Source: Lumbricus terrestris (taxonomy: Eukaryota > Annelida > Clitellata > Crassiclitellata > Lumbricidae). Taken from it: a stretch of DNA of 64,000 bases. The position numbers and the translations under genes are program-made. The notes beneath the pieces are model-generated. The model searched no databases and was not told the DNA's origin. It saw only the letters and a program-made list of their open reading frames with translations. Where the stretch lies: contig OX457036.1 in NCBI GenBank assembly GCA_949752735.1, positions 97,941,761-98,005,760 of the forward strand. The letters run 5' to 3'. Of the stretch, positions 22,349 through 33,770 are shown in pieces. Numbering within the stretch: position 1 is the first letter of the stretch; each line of letters begins with the position of its first letter.

Positions 22349-24170
22349 TGTAAGACAGACTTAAAATCGATTTCTTGCTTAATGGGCAGCCATGAATACT
22401 ATATAGGTGCGAATAATATGCAGAACTCTTGGGTATTTGAACTAGCCTTGATTTGACAACAGAATTTTAGACCATTTAAGACATGCAGATTCCATTAAGA
22501 AGTGACATAAAAAAAGTCAAGTCAGATAGAAAAGTCTCCCAGTGGAATCTGTGCATTATGAGGTAAAATTAAGATGGAAGTATGAGCTGAGACTAAAAAT
22601 GAAGTGCATTTGAATAGATTTAGGCCCACAGATCAGATTACAGAGAGATTTGCCTCGAATATCATTTCAATTTATTTAGGCGTTCAATATTGTCGATATT
22701 AGACATAGGCTACTGTGGGCTATTCTTAGATTTGAATGAAATTCTCACCATCACTGCATTTCGGATACATCCAGTAGACTGAGATCCCTTTGCAGAGTCC
22801 TGTTGCCGTCTTACCAAGAAAGGACGTGTCTGATATTGGAGAGCTCGCCACATCATAAACGAGTCTTTCCGTAGCATTTTGCTGTAAAGCGTAGAATACA
22901 TTGAGTTTGAAAGATCGTTTCATTCCACTGATTGCCTTAGCGCTACACTGCTATACAAATAGTACAGTGCATTCTAAGCTTAGGATACTAATGTTGCGGA
23001 CGCATCCCCGAAATGTGGCCATTTCTCCGGCTATGTGTCTGATGTGCTCCTCTGGTTCAGCAGCGGAGCTCGTAGCTTTGGTCTGGCGGTCCCTGTTGGA
23101 TCGCTCCGGACTATCTTCAAGACTCTATTGCTTGTTCTACCCCGAGTGCACCGGTTTCCGCCCTGCTGAGCAAAGGTATAGGCTACCAAGCAGAATCATC
23201 TGTGCCTTCTCAGAGGTTAGTTCTCGCTCACAGCTTTGGCCCAGCGCTTCTTCCCCCAGAGTCCACTCTGATTCTGTTTTTGTTCTCATCTCAAAACTTT
23301 CATTTTCAGCCGAGCTGGGGTCAGGAGCGATCCTAAATATAGAAAACTTGAAAGGTCGCTGTATTATGTATACATCTTCGTTCCGGAAGAATGAGTGAAT
23401 GTATGATTGAATAAAATGAATGTACATTGTACAATATTACCCAATACATACAAATATTTATATGCACTTGCTCATACATATACGGGTGCATGTGTCGTAT
23501 GTTCGAATCCTATATACGAATTCTAGATCTAGAAGAACCCAATTACGGGATCTTCTAAGTATTTGGGAAATACTTTACTATAGGCTACTTACAGAGGGAG
23601 ATACTTAATCTAGAATGAAAACGAGTCTATAGATGTAAACTTCTATATTATTTGTGACACGTCTTCTCTTATTGTCAATCAGACAATAATCCTCAAGTTG
23701 TACCGTAACTCTTACAGAAATATTCGAGATATTAGTTCAGTAGTAAGATCTTCTAACCTTAGGATTAGAACACCGTTCGTACCTTTACTGTTGCTGAATT
23801 TAATGTGTCCTTACTTAAATGATAAAAATGTTATGAAGAGTGAGAACCGTTGATGATATAACTGGCTGTTGATAACTTCACTGCATGCTTACTCTACATT
23901 AAGTATTGTCTTATATTTGTGAGTTAAATGTATGATCCGTGTAACTCAGCCAATCGTATCTTAGTCTGATAGTTGTGACTGGTGAAGAGTTGTGGAGGTG
24001 AAGAGGTATGGCCTTTCTTAGCTGTAGCCAATGATATAATTATGAACTGATGTGAGTTAGCCTATGGATGATTGGCATCTAGATGTCTTACTGTGTGTAA
24101 ATATGCTGATGATGAGATGAGGACTTATCTCCAACCTGTATCCTTATAATTATATCTGTGTGTAATATAT
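22349..24170. other. unassigned sequence
   Basis: About 1.8 kb with no recognised gene or repeat. An open stretch on both strands near 22901-23427 has no domain or splice support. Confidence 0.45.
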
Positions 24171-24178
24171 ATTATGTA

Positions 24179-25349
24179 CAGGGTGGACCATAAAAAAGTA
24201 ACCCCCTAAGGTTTTTTGCCCATATCTTGGCCAGAAGTAAGAATTTCGAAATGAAATTTTACAAGCTTAAAGACAATTCATATTTACACATGATGGTCAG
24301 ATTTCATAAAAATATTTCAAACAGAACAAAAGTTATATCACTTTTAGTGAGGCCACCCACTGTTTTTTGACGATTCAAAAACGAAACGCAAATATTTTAG
24401 GTTTTTTGCTAATATCTTGGCCCAAAGTAAGAATTTCGAAATGAAATTTCACAGGCTTGAAGACAATTCATATTTACGCAGTATGGCCAGATTTCATCAA
24501 AATATTTCAAACACAGCAACAGTTTTACCACTTTTAGTGTGGCCACCCACAGTTTTTTGACGATTCAAAAATGAAACGCAACAAAAAGTAACAAAAACAC
24601 GATTTTATTAAGTCTCATCTCAAATAACTGTTGTCAAATCAACTTGGTAGTACTTCACAACTTGTGTTCAATGTGCCCACCACCAGTGCAAAAACTTCTT
24701 TTGAGTCTCTTTGTAAAGTTCTTGACGAACCTGTTGATTAATCTGACAGATTCCTTATTTACCAATTTGATTGTCATCTTGCTAAGTGACTTCTCAGTGA
24801 CGTGCAGCTACGCTGGCACCCTGTTTCTTTTTTAAATAGTAATAATAATGATCATCTGGCAAACTCATGGCTATTTGATAACAAATATTTGAGATGAGAC
24901 TTTATAAAATTCTGCTTTTGTTAATTTTTTTTGCGTTACCCCACTGAATCGTCACAAAACGGTGGTGGCCTCACTGAATGTGGTGTAACTTTAGTTCTGT
25001 TTGAAATATTTTGCTGAAATCTGGCCATCATGGGTAGATATGAATTGTCTTTAAGCTTGTAAAATTTCATTTCGATATTCTTACTTCTGACCAAGATATT
25101 GGCCAGAATAATTAAATTGGTTTTTTGCAACTTTTTGTTGCGTCGCATTTTTGAATCGTCAAAAAACGTTGGGTGGCCTCACTAAAAGTGATATATCTTT
25201 TGTTCTGTTTGAAATATTTTGATGAAATCCGGCTATCATGTGTAGATATGAATTGTCTTTAAGCTTGTAAAACTTCATTTCGAAATTCTTACTTCTGGCC
25301 AATATATGGGCAAAAACGGTAGGGGGTTACTTTTTTATGGCCCACCCTG
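24179..25349. mobile_element. mariner-like element with long duplicated terminal inverted repeats
   Basis: CAGGGTGGACCATAAAAAAG at the left and its inverse ending CCACCCTG at the right, flanked by TA (24177-24178 and 25350-25351). Each arm has two tandem units of about 180 bp (for example 24224-24400 and 24405-24575), inverted in the right arm. The centre (24640-24840) holds a short transposase remnant also present at 58950-59100, whose minus frame reads FCTGGGHIEHKL there. Internally deleted. Confidence 0.8.
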
Positions 25350-25405
25350 TATATAAAACTAATTTTCTGCTTTTCATGATACATGCAGCCTATGCTTTGT
25401 GTTAT

Positions 25406-25453
25406 TGGAGGTTGAAACCTGCCGAGGGGCAGAGTACTAACAGAAGAAGAAGA
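25406..25453 (+). mobile_element. LINE 3'-end fragment
   Basis: ATTGGAGGTTGAAACCTGCC, GGGGCAGAG and an AAGAAGAAG tail match the 3' end of the 27.4-28.2 kb LINE (there in opposite orientation). About 48 bp survive. Confidence 0.75.
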
Positions 25454-25960
25454 AGCATGCATGCGATCATGAATACATTCCCGTAATTATAGGTACAAGT
25501 TTTACCATTCGTAAGTTGAACAATATCCAGGAAATCACATGCCAATCGTATAGCCTATAATTATTAAGATAGCCTATATGAACAATGCCTGTTTGATTTC
25601 ATGAAGTCACTTACTTCGACGTCAAACTTCGATGGAATTTTGACCTTTGACGGATCTGTGGCTGATGTTCTGTTCAAAGGCAGAGCGTAACAATTGGTCT
25701 CAGAACTCGTCTTTATTTTAATCATTTCAATGTCCTGTACAAAGACAAATCGTGAATCGTCATTTCCATCTAGCAAATGACCACAAGAAAGTAGACTTCA
25801 CTTGAGTCTTTTCAAACTAAATTATTATGGCTTTATCAAATCAATTAATCAATCAGATTTCAATAGCAATTGTATTGCATACATCAGTTAAGCAATGACG
25901 GTCATAGGCTATTATTACAAATAGACGCCTACAAATGTGGGAGGATCAGATGATGGCATA
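25454..25960. other. unassigned sequence
   Basis: AT-rich, nothing recognised. Confidence 0.5.
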
Positions 25961-26104
25961 TAAATCCCGCTAGTTCTGGAGACCTGATTTAACCATTTAA
26001 TAATTATTGAAGTGACCAGACTATGGAAATAAATTTGTAGCTCATCTTGATTTTGATTAATTGTTAATAAGTCATTTAGTACAAATTGCCTATGTTTTTC
26101 ACAG

Positions 26105-26315
26105 AGATCCTCGGTGGCCGAGTGGGTTGGTAGCCCGCTCGCCGCGCCGGCGGTCTGGGTTCGATTCCCGGTCGGTCAGAGATTAATTTCTCGGATCTTT
26201 ACTGCGGGTGGCTCGGTCGCAATATAAACGTGGAGTAGCGGTGGTGAAGGATATCACCCTCAGGGTCGAAGCCATAACACAGCCGCTATATAAATTTGCG
26301 ATTACATTTACATTT
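26105..26315 (+). mobile_element. tRNA-derived SINE
   Basis: A tRNA-like head with consensus pol III A box TGGCCGAGTGG (26115-26125) and B box GGTTCGATTCC (26158-26168) is followed by a tRNA-unrelated body and ends GCTATATAAATTTGCG plus ATTACATTT repeats. The paralogous locus near 47665 has no SINE, which confirms insertion. The same tail words end the sequence at about 27213-27240. Confidence 0.88.
26115..26168 (+). promoter_or_regulatory. internal pol III promoter (A and B boxes)
   Basis: A box at 26115-26125 and B box at 26158-26168, spacing typical of tRNA-type promoters. Both match the consensus TRGCNNAGYGG and GGTTCGANTCC. Confidence 0.8.
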
Positions 26316-27329
26316 ACAATTTAGTAGGCCTACATGAAACTTTTAAGCAGTTTAAAATTTTATGCTTGCGATAATATTTAAGAAAATTGCAGTTCACGCA
26401 TGACTGTCATTTATATAAATAAAACATTGCGTATATTTTACGCCTATTCTACTCTCACCACCTTCACGGGGTCCCTCCTGTTTTTCACAGAGAGCGTGGT
26501 GGACGACCGAGTACTCGCCGGTTTAACCATCGAATGCCCAAGGGGGGTCCGACCGGACCCCAGGCCCGTTTTTCCCGGATAACTTTTTAACGGTTATGGA
26601 TCTGCAAAAATGCTTTTAGGTATTCCTAGAGCAACCATATGGGCATCGAATGGTTTATTTTGCGTGAGTATTGTCCAACCCTGTACCCCACAACCACAGC
26701 ATATACTAAGGGTACCGCACGATATGCGGCTATTTGCCATACATGCGTATGGTTACTGGCCAATAAATAAATGGTCAGCGCACGTTTTATGAAATAAAGA
26801 TTCATATAAATTGTTGAACTTAGATTTACTGACATTGTAGCACAATGTTTGGCCTATGTTTGCAGCACATGATTTGAAAGTCTGCAAGTCTGTGTAGGCC
26901 TATCACAGCAATAATTGCATACAACAGGCGTGCATCAAAACGGAGGGCTTAGGACAGTTCATACAAACGGTGGCAACCGTTCTGTCAAGGTTACGCAAAT
27001 AAATGGCTCAGCTTTTCTTCTTAGCCGGTGTTGTTGTAGACGGCAGTGGCCTACCCTTCTTACTCGACCCACAAGTAGGCCTAACACCACACAGAGACAC
27101 AGTCGTTCGTACTTCCCCTTCATCCTCAATTGTTTGAAAATTATCCCTTTCAATCGTGGCATGGTAGGTGTTATCAGGTCAGGAACACCTCTGAGAAGTT
27201 TCTCTTGAAGCGGCGCTATATAAATTTATAATTGCGATAACGATTTAGTCTACCATAATGCAACTGGTCCGTCGATAGCTGGAAGTGAGAGCAGCTAACC
27301 GGCAAGCGGACGCGCCGGACGTACATGTA

Positions 27330-28495
27330 TGATAGCTTCCTTCGGTATATGACGCGAGCAAGCATTATGATGTGTATCATGAGAATTGTACACTATTATT
27401 TTACACCGGATGGTGCTATTGCGTTATAAGATACACCTTCTTTAGGTTCTCTGCCCTTCGGCAGGTTTCAACCTCCAATGACGCCACTCCTCTCTGTGCA
27501 GTGCCTTTTCCTTCAGTTTGCTGTATCCGTTGACCATCATCCATCCGAGCATCATTTGCCGCGGTCTTCCTCTCCCTCTCTTTCCTTCCATTCTCCCTTC
27601 TATGATTTCTTTCAGGAGGGAGTCTCCTCTTAATACGTGCCCCACCCAGTTCCTTTGTCTTTCTCTTATTGTTGTTATTAGCGATCGTTTTTCACCAACC
27701 ATTTGTAGCACCTCCTCATTCGTTATATGCTCCGTCCAGCTCACCTTCTCCATTCTTCTCCAAATCCACATCTCGAAAGCCTCTAATCTCTTAATATCCT
27801 CCTTCTTGATGGTCCAGGTCTCCGACCCATACAGTGCCACACTCCATACCAGTGTTTTGATCAGTCTTTTCTTTAAGCCTTTGTTTAATCCTCCTCTCAA
27901 CAATTCTCCTCTTTTCATGAATGCATCCTTTCCCATTGCTATTCTTCGTTTCATATCGCTTTGGCACCTTGCATCTGCTGTTATCATGCTTCCCAAGTAA
28001 CAGAAGCTCTTGACCTGTTCCACCTCCTCACCGTTGATTTTTATTTTCTCTGTTACTTCCTCCTCTTCTCGGCTAATCCTCAAACTCTTTGTCTTTCCAA
28101 TGTTTATTTTCATGTTGTATTTCCTTGAGGTCAGATTTAATTTGTCCATCATCTTCTGTAGCCCTTCCTGTGTCGTCGCCAACATTGCTTGATCGTCAGC
28201 AAATCTTAAGGCTTTTATAAGATACACCAATCGATTGCAAATTCATTTGGGATTACATAGAACTAAATTCTGTAAAGATATTCCAATCCTTTCTCAAGAT
28301 ACAAGCATGAAAACGATAGGCTTCCTTCGGTAAATGACGCAAGCAAGCATAAAATGTGTATCACAATATTTTACACTCCTATTTTACACCAGATGGTGCT
28401 ATTGTGTTATAAGATACATCAATCGATTGCAAATTCATTTGGGATCACATTGAACTAAATTATGTAACGATATTCCAATCCCTTCTCAAGATATT
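27330..28495. repeat. repeat X, partly duplicated in tandem, split by a LINE
   Basis: CTTCCTTCGGTA-ATGACGC, GGTGCTATTG-GTTATAAGATACA and AATCGATTGCAAATTCATTT occur at 27330-27437 plus 28229-28320 (one copy split by the LINE) and again at 28320-28495. Confidence 0.8.
27438..28214 (-). pseudogene. 5'-truncated LINE: reverse transcriptase C-terminal part, 14-bp TSD
   Basis: A minus-strand frame of about 255 codons (28212 to 27442) is open. It starts inside the RT core at RFADDQAML (FADD catalytic motif), continues with KSFCYLGS, ALYGSETWTIKKEDIKRLEAF and RGRPRQ, and ends PAEGQRT. This is the palm/thumb and C-terminal tail of an RTE/CR1-type LINE. TTATAAGATACACC at 27424-27437 and 28215-28228 is a perfect 14-bp duplication. 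Endonuclease and N-terminal RT are missing through 5' truncation at insertion, so it is not functional. The intact frame suggests a young insertion. Confidence 0.9.
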
Positions 28496-28775
28496 CACAA
28501 AAAACGCTGGGGTCCGCGCGGACCCCCTCTTGGGCCTTCGTGTACCAAAAAATACCTTGGGCACTCGAGTGTTAAGCGAGTGCCCATGGGCGAAGAAACC
28601 GAAGGACGGACGATGGAGGACATCGACGCTCTAAAAACACCGGGAGGAAGGCAACGGGAAACCAACTCCCTACTCATCCCGAAGAATAATGTTAAATGAC
28701 GACAATAACATATAGGCTATGCGTGGCGTCATTGGACATATGAACGTGCCTGACGGCAGAGAACTAAAGAAGAAG

Positions 28776-29058
28776 ATTCTACTCTCAAATTATAGGCCTA
28801 ATTCACATGTAGCCTACGCTTGTACTATACTAAATGCGCTATGAAAACATGAATTATAATTACGCGCTCACAAAAGCCAATAATAGTGTAATAGACCTAA
28901 ATTTCAACTGATTTTTCGTAACAATCGTTACGTAACGCTGCGGAGAGTGGGTGGGTGTGTGGGTCAAAGGAAACGCTACCAAGCGTTATAGGGTTGGTGG
29001 GTGAGTGGGTGGGTCAAAAACGGCCATTTTCGGCGTTACGTAATTATGCAATGACCCC
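28776..29058. repeat. dispersed repeat Y, right part
   Basis: Matches 47800-48028. Includes AACAATCGTTACGTAACG, G/T-rich GTGGGTGGGT runs and GGCGTTACGTAATTATGC, a MITE-like pair of TTACGTAA-containing ends. Confidence 0.8.
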
Positions 29059-29490
29059 TAGTCTCCTGCTACAGAAAGAAATAAGGTCATTCAATAGCAA
29101 ATAGTAAGAGAAGTAGGCCTATTATATGATTGGCACGAAGCTGTGCTGTGGCGGTATGAGATCCTGGTACTAGAAGATTTGACAGCCCAACAGCGAGGAG
29201 ATCGTCTAGAGGTAGCTGGCCGCCTGTTAAGATCACAGCCGACGTGAGTTTTGGCTCTTTCCTGATTCCCCTGTTTTTCACTGGGCTCAAGTTGCGCCCA
29301 CCATGTATTGGGATAGAAGCCACTGGTCATACCCCCCATCTCACCACAAACGTTCCAATTCTTCACCTCACCTCCTTAGGGTTAATTTGAATTCTAGTAC
29401 TTAGGTGAAGGTGTTCACTGTTCAGTCAAAAAAGCCGAAATATGATAATATGACATAAATTATTATGAAATAGATTCACAGATGATAATG
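29059..29490. other. intergenic, with a fragment of the repeat split at 14.2 kb
   Basis: 29243-29325 matches 14115-14182 plus 14662-14700 without the MITE. The rest is unassigned. Confidence 0.6.
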
Positions 29491-29530
29491 ACGACGACTA
29501 CAGGTGCAACTAATTTGAAACGTATCCTAC

Positions 29531-29653
29531 CCGATTGAAATCGTCCACGACCCACATCTCGTAATTGGCATTCTGCACGTGGTACTGCACGACGTTTTCG
29601 TTCTGGTCAGCTGTCACTTCTTGCTTCGTATCTTTGTCCACGTTCAGAGTGTA
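29531..29653 (-). CDS. BRICHOS-like family, luminal exon (copy A)
   Basis: A 123-nt minus-strand exon (41 codons, phase 0 at both ends) lies between an acceptor (CCTGTAG at 29654-29660) and a donor (GTAGGATAC from 29530). It begins YTLNVDKDTKQEV and ends NYEMWVVDDFNR. The same exon with the same splice phase occurs at 58633-58505 and, decayed, at 61429-61303. Position after a single transmembrane exon, and the acidic strand ending in a DDFN motif, fit the start of a BRICHOS domain in type II membrane proteins. That assignment is from family knowledge and needs a profile search. The Cys-bearing downstream exon was not found. If splicing at 29530 failed, the frame would stop 5 codons later. Confidence 0.6.
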
Positions 29654-30380
29654 CTACAGGATAAAGTGTTTTACTGTAAAAGTCCCTGAGCCAAAACACT
29701 CTAAGCTGTTTGCTCTGGATCAGGAGTGATTCGCAGAATGTTATTTTCAGATTCCACAAAATCAGATAAGCAACATCTTTTATCGGAATGCTAAGTAAAC
29801 TCATGCCACCAGTCAGATGAATGGTCATACACGCCCACATACGCACGCGCACACATACACACATACACACACACACACACACACACATCTAAACCTATAA
29901 AATACAAGTCGTAACATTTTAATGAACCAATTTTCTTCTTATCCACCCGACCGATTTTTCTCAATAATTACAAAAATACTTTTTAGCATCACCGGGGAAC
30001 ACTATCGGGCTTCGCGATCCAAAAATCTTACCGTTTCCCGAGATTGAAACATTTCATTTTCCATCTAATCCTAACGCTGTCTTTAAGACGCCATTTTATT
30101 TGCTTTCAACCATATTTTCAACAGACATTGAAACCATCGATGATATATTGATGACTGAAACCAGTACATCAATGACGTCACGGCCGATTTTAAAATTATA
30201 GCGCTTTGTGTCGTTAATTAATATCTATACCGTGTCGTATGTAACACTAGCCTATTTAAGACGCAATAGTTTTCGCCGATCGGTTTTCAACGAACCAATA
30301 GATTTTTAACCTCATTTTTCGACGAGGGCAGATCTTTTGACAGGCGGCTTCGCAAAAATGCTGACTATAGCGTAAACATG
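29654..30380. other. intron of the BRICHOS-like gene; (CA)n tract
   Basis: (ACAC)n at about 29852-29886. Remaining sequence unassigned. Confidence 0.5.
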
Positions 30381-30616
30381 GACGGGTGTGAGCTGGGTTG
30401 GACCGAAAACCTAAATGTCACGGGCAACGCTGGGCACTCAAAGTGGCTGGACCGGGTTGGGACCGATGGAAGAAGGCAAGGTGGGAATGGCGACCAGAGT
30501 GGGACCGGGTTGGGGCCGATGTAAGACGAGGTGAGAAGGGCGGCGTGGGAGCGGGGTCAGGCGTGGCTGAGAACTAAAAATCGAAATTTCCCGGGCAACG
30601 CCGGGTAGTTCAGCTA

Positions 30617-30620
<4 letters not shown>
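30381..30620 (-). repeat. GC-rich repeat with CCCGGGCAACGCCGGGTA end, copy 1
   Basis: TTTCCCGGGCAACGCCGGGT at about 30588-30607 is the inverse of the 57125-57150 sequence, and GGTTGGGACCG-type repeats precede it. In both copies this end abuts a (TA)n tract via CTAGC/GCTAG. Confidence 0.75.

Positions 30621-30660
<40 letters not shown>
30620..30660. repeat. (TA)n microsatellite
   Basis: About 40 bp of pure TA directly abutting the GC-rich repeat. Confidence 0.97.
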
Positions 30661-30663
<3 letters not shown>

Positions 30664-30972
30664 TGCATGAGAGATAGAGATGAGACCGGATTGAGAGACA
30701 GACAGAAGCAGTTGCAGGAGTGCGCATTGGATGACACACTGGTAAGGAGAGCGAGAGGAACCTAGAGATCGAATCCCGAAGCCCCATAGGATAGACGTGC
30801 TTTGTAGGCTGCTATTTTCACCGATTATTGCAGGCTGTCTGTTCTGTTAGTAGTTAGGCCCAAGATTTATGTATTCTGCTACATAATTATGTACTTTTGA
30901 ATTCTTTTAACTGAATAATTAACAGTACCTGTGTCAACCGGATTGTTGAATAAAGGAAGTTTTTAAAAATAC

Positions 30973-31119
30973 CTTTAGGATATCTTTCTGCGCTTGGGTG
31001 AACATGTACATTCCAACCAAGATGGCCGCCAGAATGATTGCAACCGAAAGAATAGCAGAGACGGCGATGATCACGATCTTCTTCGTGTTGCGTGGCTTAG
31101 GAACTTCTGCAGCTGCCAT
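30973..31119 (-). CDS. BRICHOS-like family, transmembrane exon
   Basis: A minus-strand exon of 49 codons from ATG 31119-31117 to a donor (AAAG|GTATTT, exon end 30973). Residues 1-14 are polar and basic (ending PRNTKK). Residues 15-38 form a strongly hydrophobic helix (IVIIAVSAILSVAIILAAIL and following VGMY). Residues 39-49 (MFTQAQKDILK) are polar. Basic residues before a lone helix predict a type II membrane orientation. It resembles proSP-C-like BRICHOS proteins in layout. Phase 0 at the donor matches the 29653-29531 exon 1.3 kb downstream. ACAG precedes the ATG, so it may instead be an internal exon joined to 42098-42048. Confidence 0.65.
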
Positions 31120-31203
31120 CTGTCCAATATTACAGCAGTAGCCTATTAATGTTAGTTCTTTGGAGTTTAGTGGGCTAAATTAAGTTGATCGAAGTGTGAG
31201 ATT

Positions 31204-32105
31204 CATGGGCGCCCGCACATAGGGACAAGGTGGGGAGCACTTGACCCCCTGGAAAATTGACACCTATGTTTTTAACTACTTGAGTTTTTAACAAATTTCT
31301 TTGCATTAATGCACCAATGATACGAATGATACGAATGATACAGACCGTGAAAGTCAGAAATCTACGTTTAGAGATTTCTATAGAAATGAACTTGCTCTTA
31401 TAACTTTCTGCCATGCATGCTCAAGCTCTTTTTAAAAACTGTATCAATGATTATTGGCTTTCAACCCTCCTGCTGGTACCCATGCAAACAGAAGGCCTAT
31501 CGATTATGGTCTACTTGAGTGTAATCCAGCTGTAGTGCAAATAATCACAACTGCAAAAAATTACATACTAATGCAAAAATTTGAAAATTTCTCAGAGTAC
31601 ACTGAAATTACGTCAGGAAGATCAGCTTATTCACCAGCATTGTTATTATATAAACCAAGTCTGCTATAAGCCATTCTCCATTTTATCCATTTTGCAAGCT
31701 GCCACTACAGAATCCAGGGAGGTCAAACTGCAGATCAACTTGGATAAGGGGCTCTGGCTATCACGCCTCGGAATTTTACACCTAAAACTGGCAAAGAGGT
31801 CAGCTAGAAGAGCACTTGCCCCTTGAAACTGACACCTATTTTTCGTTCATTTATTAATTCGTTCATTCTATGGGCTTATATATAGCGCACTTTTAGTAAA
31901 CTACTTTTTAACATCTACTTTTTGATTTTCTAAGAAAACTATCCGTATTAGAAATTATACACAAAATGAAAATGAGAAATTTGCATAAGAAACCTCTTTG
32001 AAAAATACCCGCATTTTTCAAGCTCGTGCTACTGAAAATTTTAGCCTAACCGTGACTGTCGTAAAAATTTTGCCCCCCCTGCAAACATTTCTGCGGGCGC
32101 CCATG
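31204..32105. mobile_element. hAT-like non-autonomous element (CATGGGCGCCCGCA termini)
   Basis: CATGGGCGCCCGCA at the left and TGCGGGCGCCCATG at the right. Flanks GTGAGATT (31196-31203) and GTGAAATC (32106-32113) differ by two transitions, consistent with an eroded 8-bp TSD. A sequence near the left end (GAGCACTTGACCCC...GACACCTAT) recurs at about 31810-31845. No transposase. Confidence 0.75.
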
Positions 32106-32400
32106 GTGAAATCGTGAGCATGTAAGTTTGGAAACCAGTTAAGTGTCCATTTGGCGACGTCGGCCATCAGTAATTCTAAATCATCCTTTGTTTTCATCAA
32201 CTGTCATTTTAATGTTCGTTCCAATGTCTGCGGTCATTTCTTGAGCGCCAACTGCGTTCGAGGCGCGCAATGAACACTCAAAAAGTTAAACACCATTGGA
32301 AGGCCATTATCTCAATGGCTGATGTCGAGTAGCCTATGTAAGTAACGCATTTCAAAATGTCCAACAACATTGAAAATAATCAATATAATTATATAGGGTA
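32106..32400. other. unassigned sequence
   Basis: No gene or repeat identified with confidence. Confidence 0.5.
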
Positions 32401-32402
32401 AT

Positions 32403-32585
32403 AGGAATTTTTCGATCTGGCAAAGACCTTTGATATTGTTAATCAAAATATCCTACTAAAGAAATTAAGCACTTATGGGATCTGGGGTACCTAATTAAAT
32501 TGGTTTACAAGCTATTTAACAAATCGATCCCAATTGGTTTCCTGCAATGGTGCTTTATCTAATCTGCCTACCTTAAACCGACCTC
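32403..32585 (+). pseudogene. LINE A (Jockey/CR1-like RT), 5' piece
   Basis: Plus-strand translation gives FFDLAKTFDIVNQNILLKKL, then LNWFTSYLTNRSQLV and SCNGALSNLP. This is the RT palm (the usual DLSKAFD motif) of a Jockey/CR1-type LINE, with one stop. The matching downstream piece lies at 33771-33925. Confidence 0.85.
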
Positions 32586-33770
32586 GGTCCGAGGGTTGGT
32601 CGCATTGCGGACAATTCTTCTCCATCCTGTCTTGTCCTCGGTTGCTCTCAACAACTTCTCTGTTGATAAACCCAACCATTCAATCATGTCGTACAACTAC
32701 CTCCTCCTAGGTCTTCCTCTTGCTCTTGCTCCCGGAACCGTTCCTTGCATAATTTCCTTCTCTAGGCAATCTCCATGTTTCCTCATTATGTGTCCAAAGT
32801 ATGACATCTTCCTTCCTTTGATAGATTCAAGTAGACTCCTTTCTACACCAGCCGTCTCCACTACCCAATCATTTGTTTTTTCTCTGTCCATGATATTCCA
32901 AAGATTTTTCTTATCCTTTAATTTCAAAAGCCTTTATTCTATCCTCATAACTCGTTTTGATTGTCCAACTCTCACAACCATACATCATCACTGGCCAGAC
33001 AAGCGTCCTCATTAACTTTAACTTTGTAGATAGTTTCATGTTATGACTTTTCCACAATTTCATCAGATCTGCACCTACTCCATGTTCTCTTGCAATTTTT
33101 ACTCTTATCTCCTTGCTACACTCAGCATCTTTTGTTACGAGTGAGCCTAATTACACGAATACACTTGTTCTATCCTGATGTCCTGCACTTTGATGTTACA
33201 TTGTTCACCTGCCAGCGCCATACACTTTGTTTTTCCCATGTTGATCTTCACACCTTTCCTTCGACCTTCCGTGTCTAAGCGAGACACCAGATCCTGCAGT
33301 TCCGTTTCTGTGCTTGCCATTAACACTATGTCATCTGCATAACGTAAGTTTGTTATCCTTCTTCAATTTGAATGCCTCCTGTGTATCATTCCAGTGCTTC
33401 CATCATGACCATTTCTGTTAAACAAAGATGGTGAAATCACGCACCACTGTCTAACTCCCCTCCTTGTTCTAAACTCTCTCGACATACGCCGCCAATTTTT
33501 ACCTTTGCCGTCTGTTTGCTATACAGTTCAGCTACCAGGTTGATGAAGTGCGCTGGATAGCCCATTTCAACCATCGACAGCCATAATTGATCTTATGACA
33601 CACAGTCAAATGCCTTCTTAAAATCGACAAAGCACATGTGTAGCGGTTGTTGATGCTCTCTCATCTTTTCCTTTATAACAATATTATAGCATTATAATCT
33701 CGGTGCTTGCTGTTTCTAATCAACGCTAGTGATCTCCCCAATGCCTCTTCTCTGCAGCTGTAATTTATAC
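32586..33770 (-). pseudogene. LINE B (RTE/CR1-like RT) inserted in LINE A
   Basis: Minus strand, multiple frames: MCFVDFKKAFDCVS with a stop, MGYPAHFINLVAELYSKQTA, RRGVRQWCVISPSLFN, RYADDIVLMASTETE, MMYGCESWTIKT-like sequence, then MSYFGHIMRKHGDCLEKEIM and ARGRPRRR, ending ATNPRTEVG. The order is complete from RT palm to C-terminus but broken by stops and frameshifts. It is opposite in orientation to LINE A and separates its two halves. Confidence 0.88.

Larger units (their letters stand above)
25985..26457. repeat. dispersed repeat Y, left part (interrupted)
   Basis: Matches 47590-47810 (landmarks GATTAATTGTTAATAAGTCA, GAAACTTTT-AGCAGT, TTCACGCATGACTGTC). Continues at 28776-29058 after a 2.3-kb insertion, and also contains the SINE at 26105-26315. 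The 47.6-48.0 kb copy lacks both insertions. Confidence 0.85.
26527..28571. mobile_element. piggyBac-like non-autonomous element at a TTAA site
   Basis: TTAA at 26523-26526 and 28572-28575. Left terminus CCATCGAATGCCCAAGG and the inverse of the right terminus CACTCGAGTGCCCAAGG differ at few positions. Subterminal GGGGTCCG/CGGACCCC blocks follow on both sides. Interior (about 2 kb) has no piggyBac transposase. It contains repeat X copies and a LINE insertion. Confidence 0.8.
26458..28775 (+). mobile_element. LINE 3' fragment with 12-bp TSD, itself split by a piggyBac-like element
   Basis: ATTCTACTCTCA at 26446-26457 and 28776-28787 flanks the insertion inside repeat Y. The right end carries CTGACGGCAGAGAACTAAAG and an AAGAAG tail, the LINE 3' signature. 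Removing the internal TTAA element leaves about 270 bp of LINE sequence (26458-26522 plus 28576-28775). Confidence 0.8.

Noticed and set aside
22901..23427. Overlapping plus and minus open frames
   Set aside because: No recognisable domain, paralogue or splice context, and both strands open over the same stretch.
26105..26180. Genuine tRNA gene (Ser/Leu-like)
   Set aside because: A and B boxes are good, but there is no proper acceptor stem or terminator and the sequence continues into a SINE body with an ATTACATTT tail.
32596..33015. Plus-strand open frame of 139 codons
   Set aside because: Antisense shadow of LINE B.
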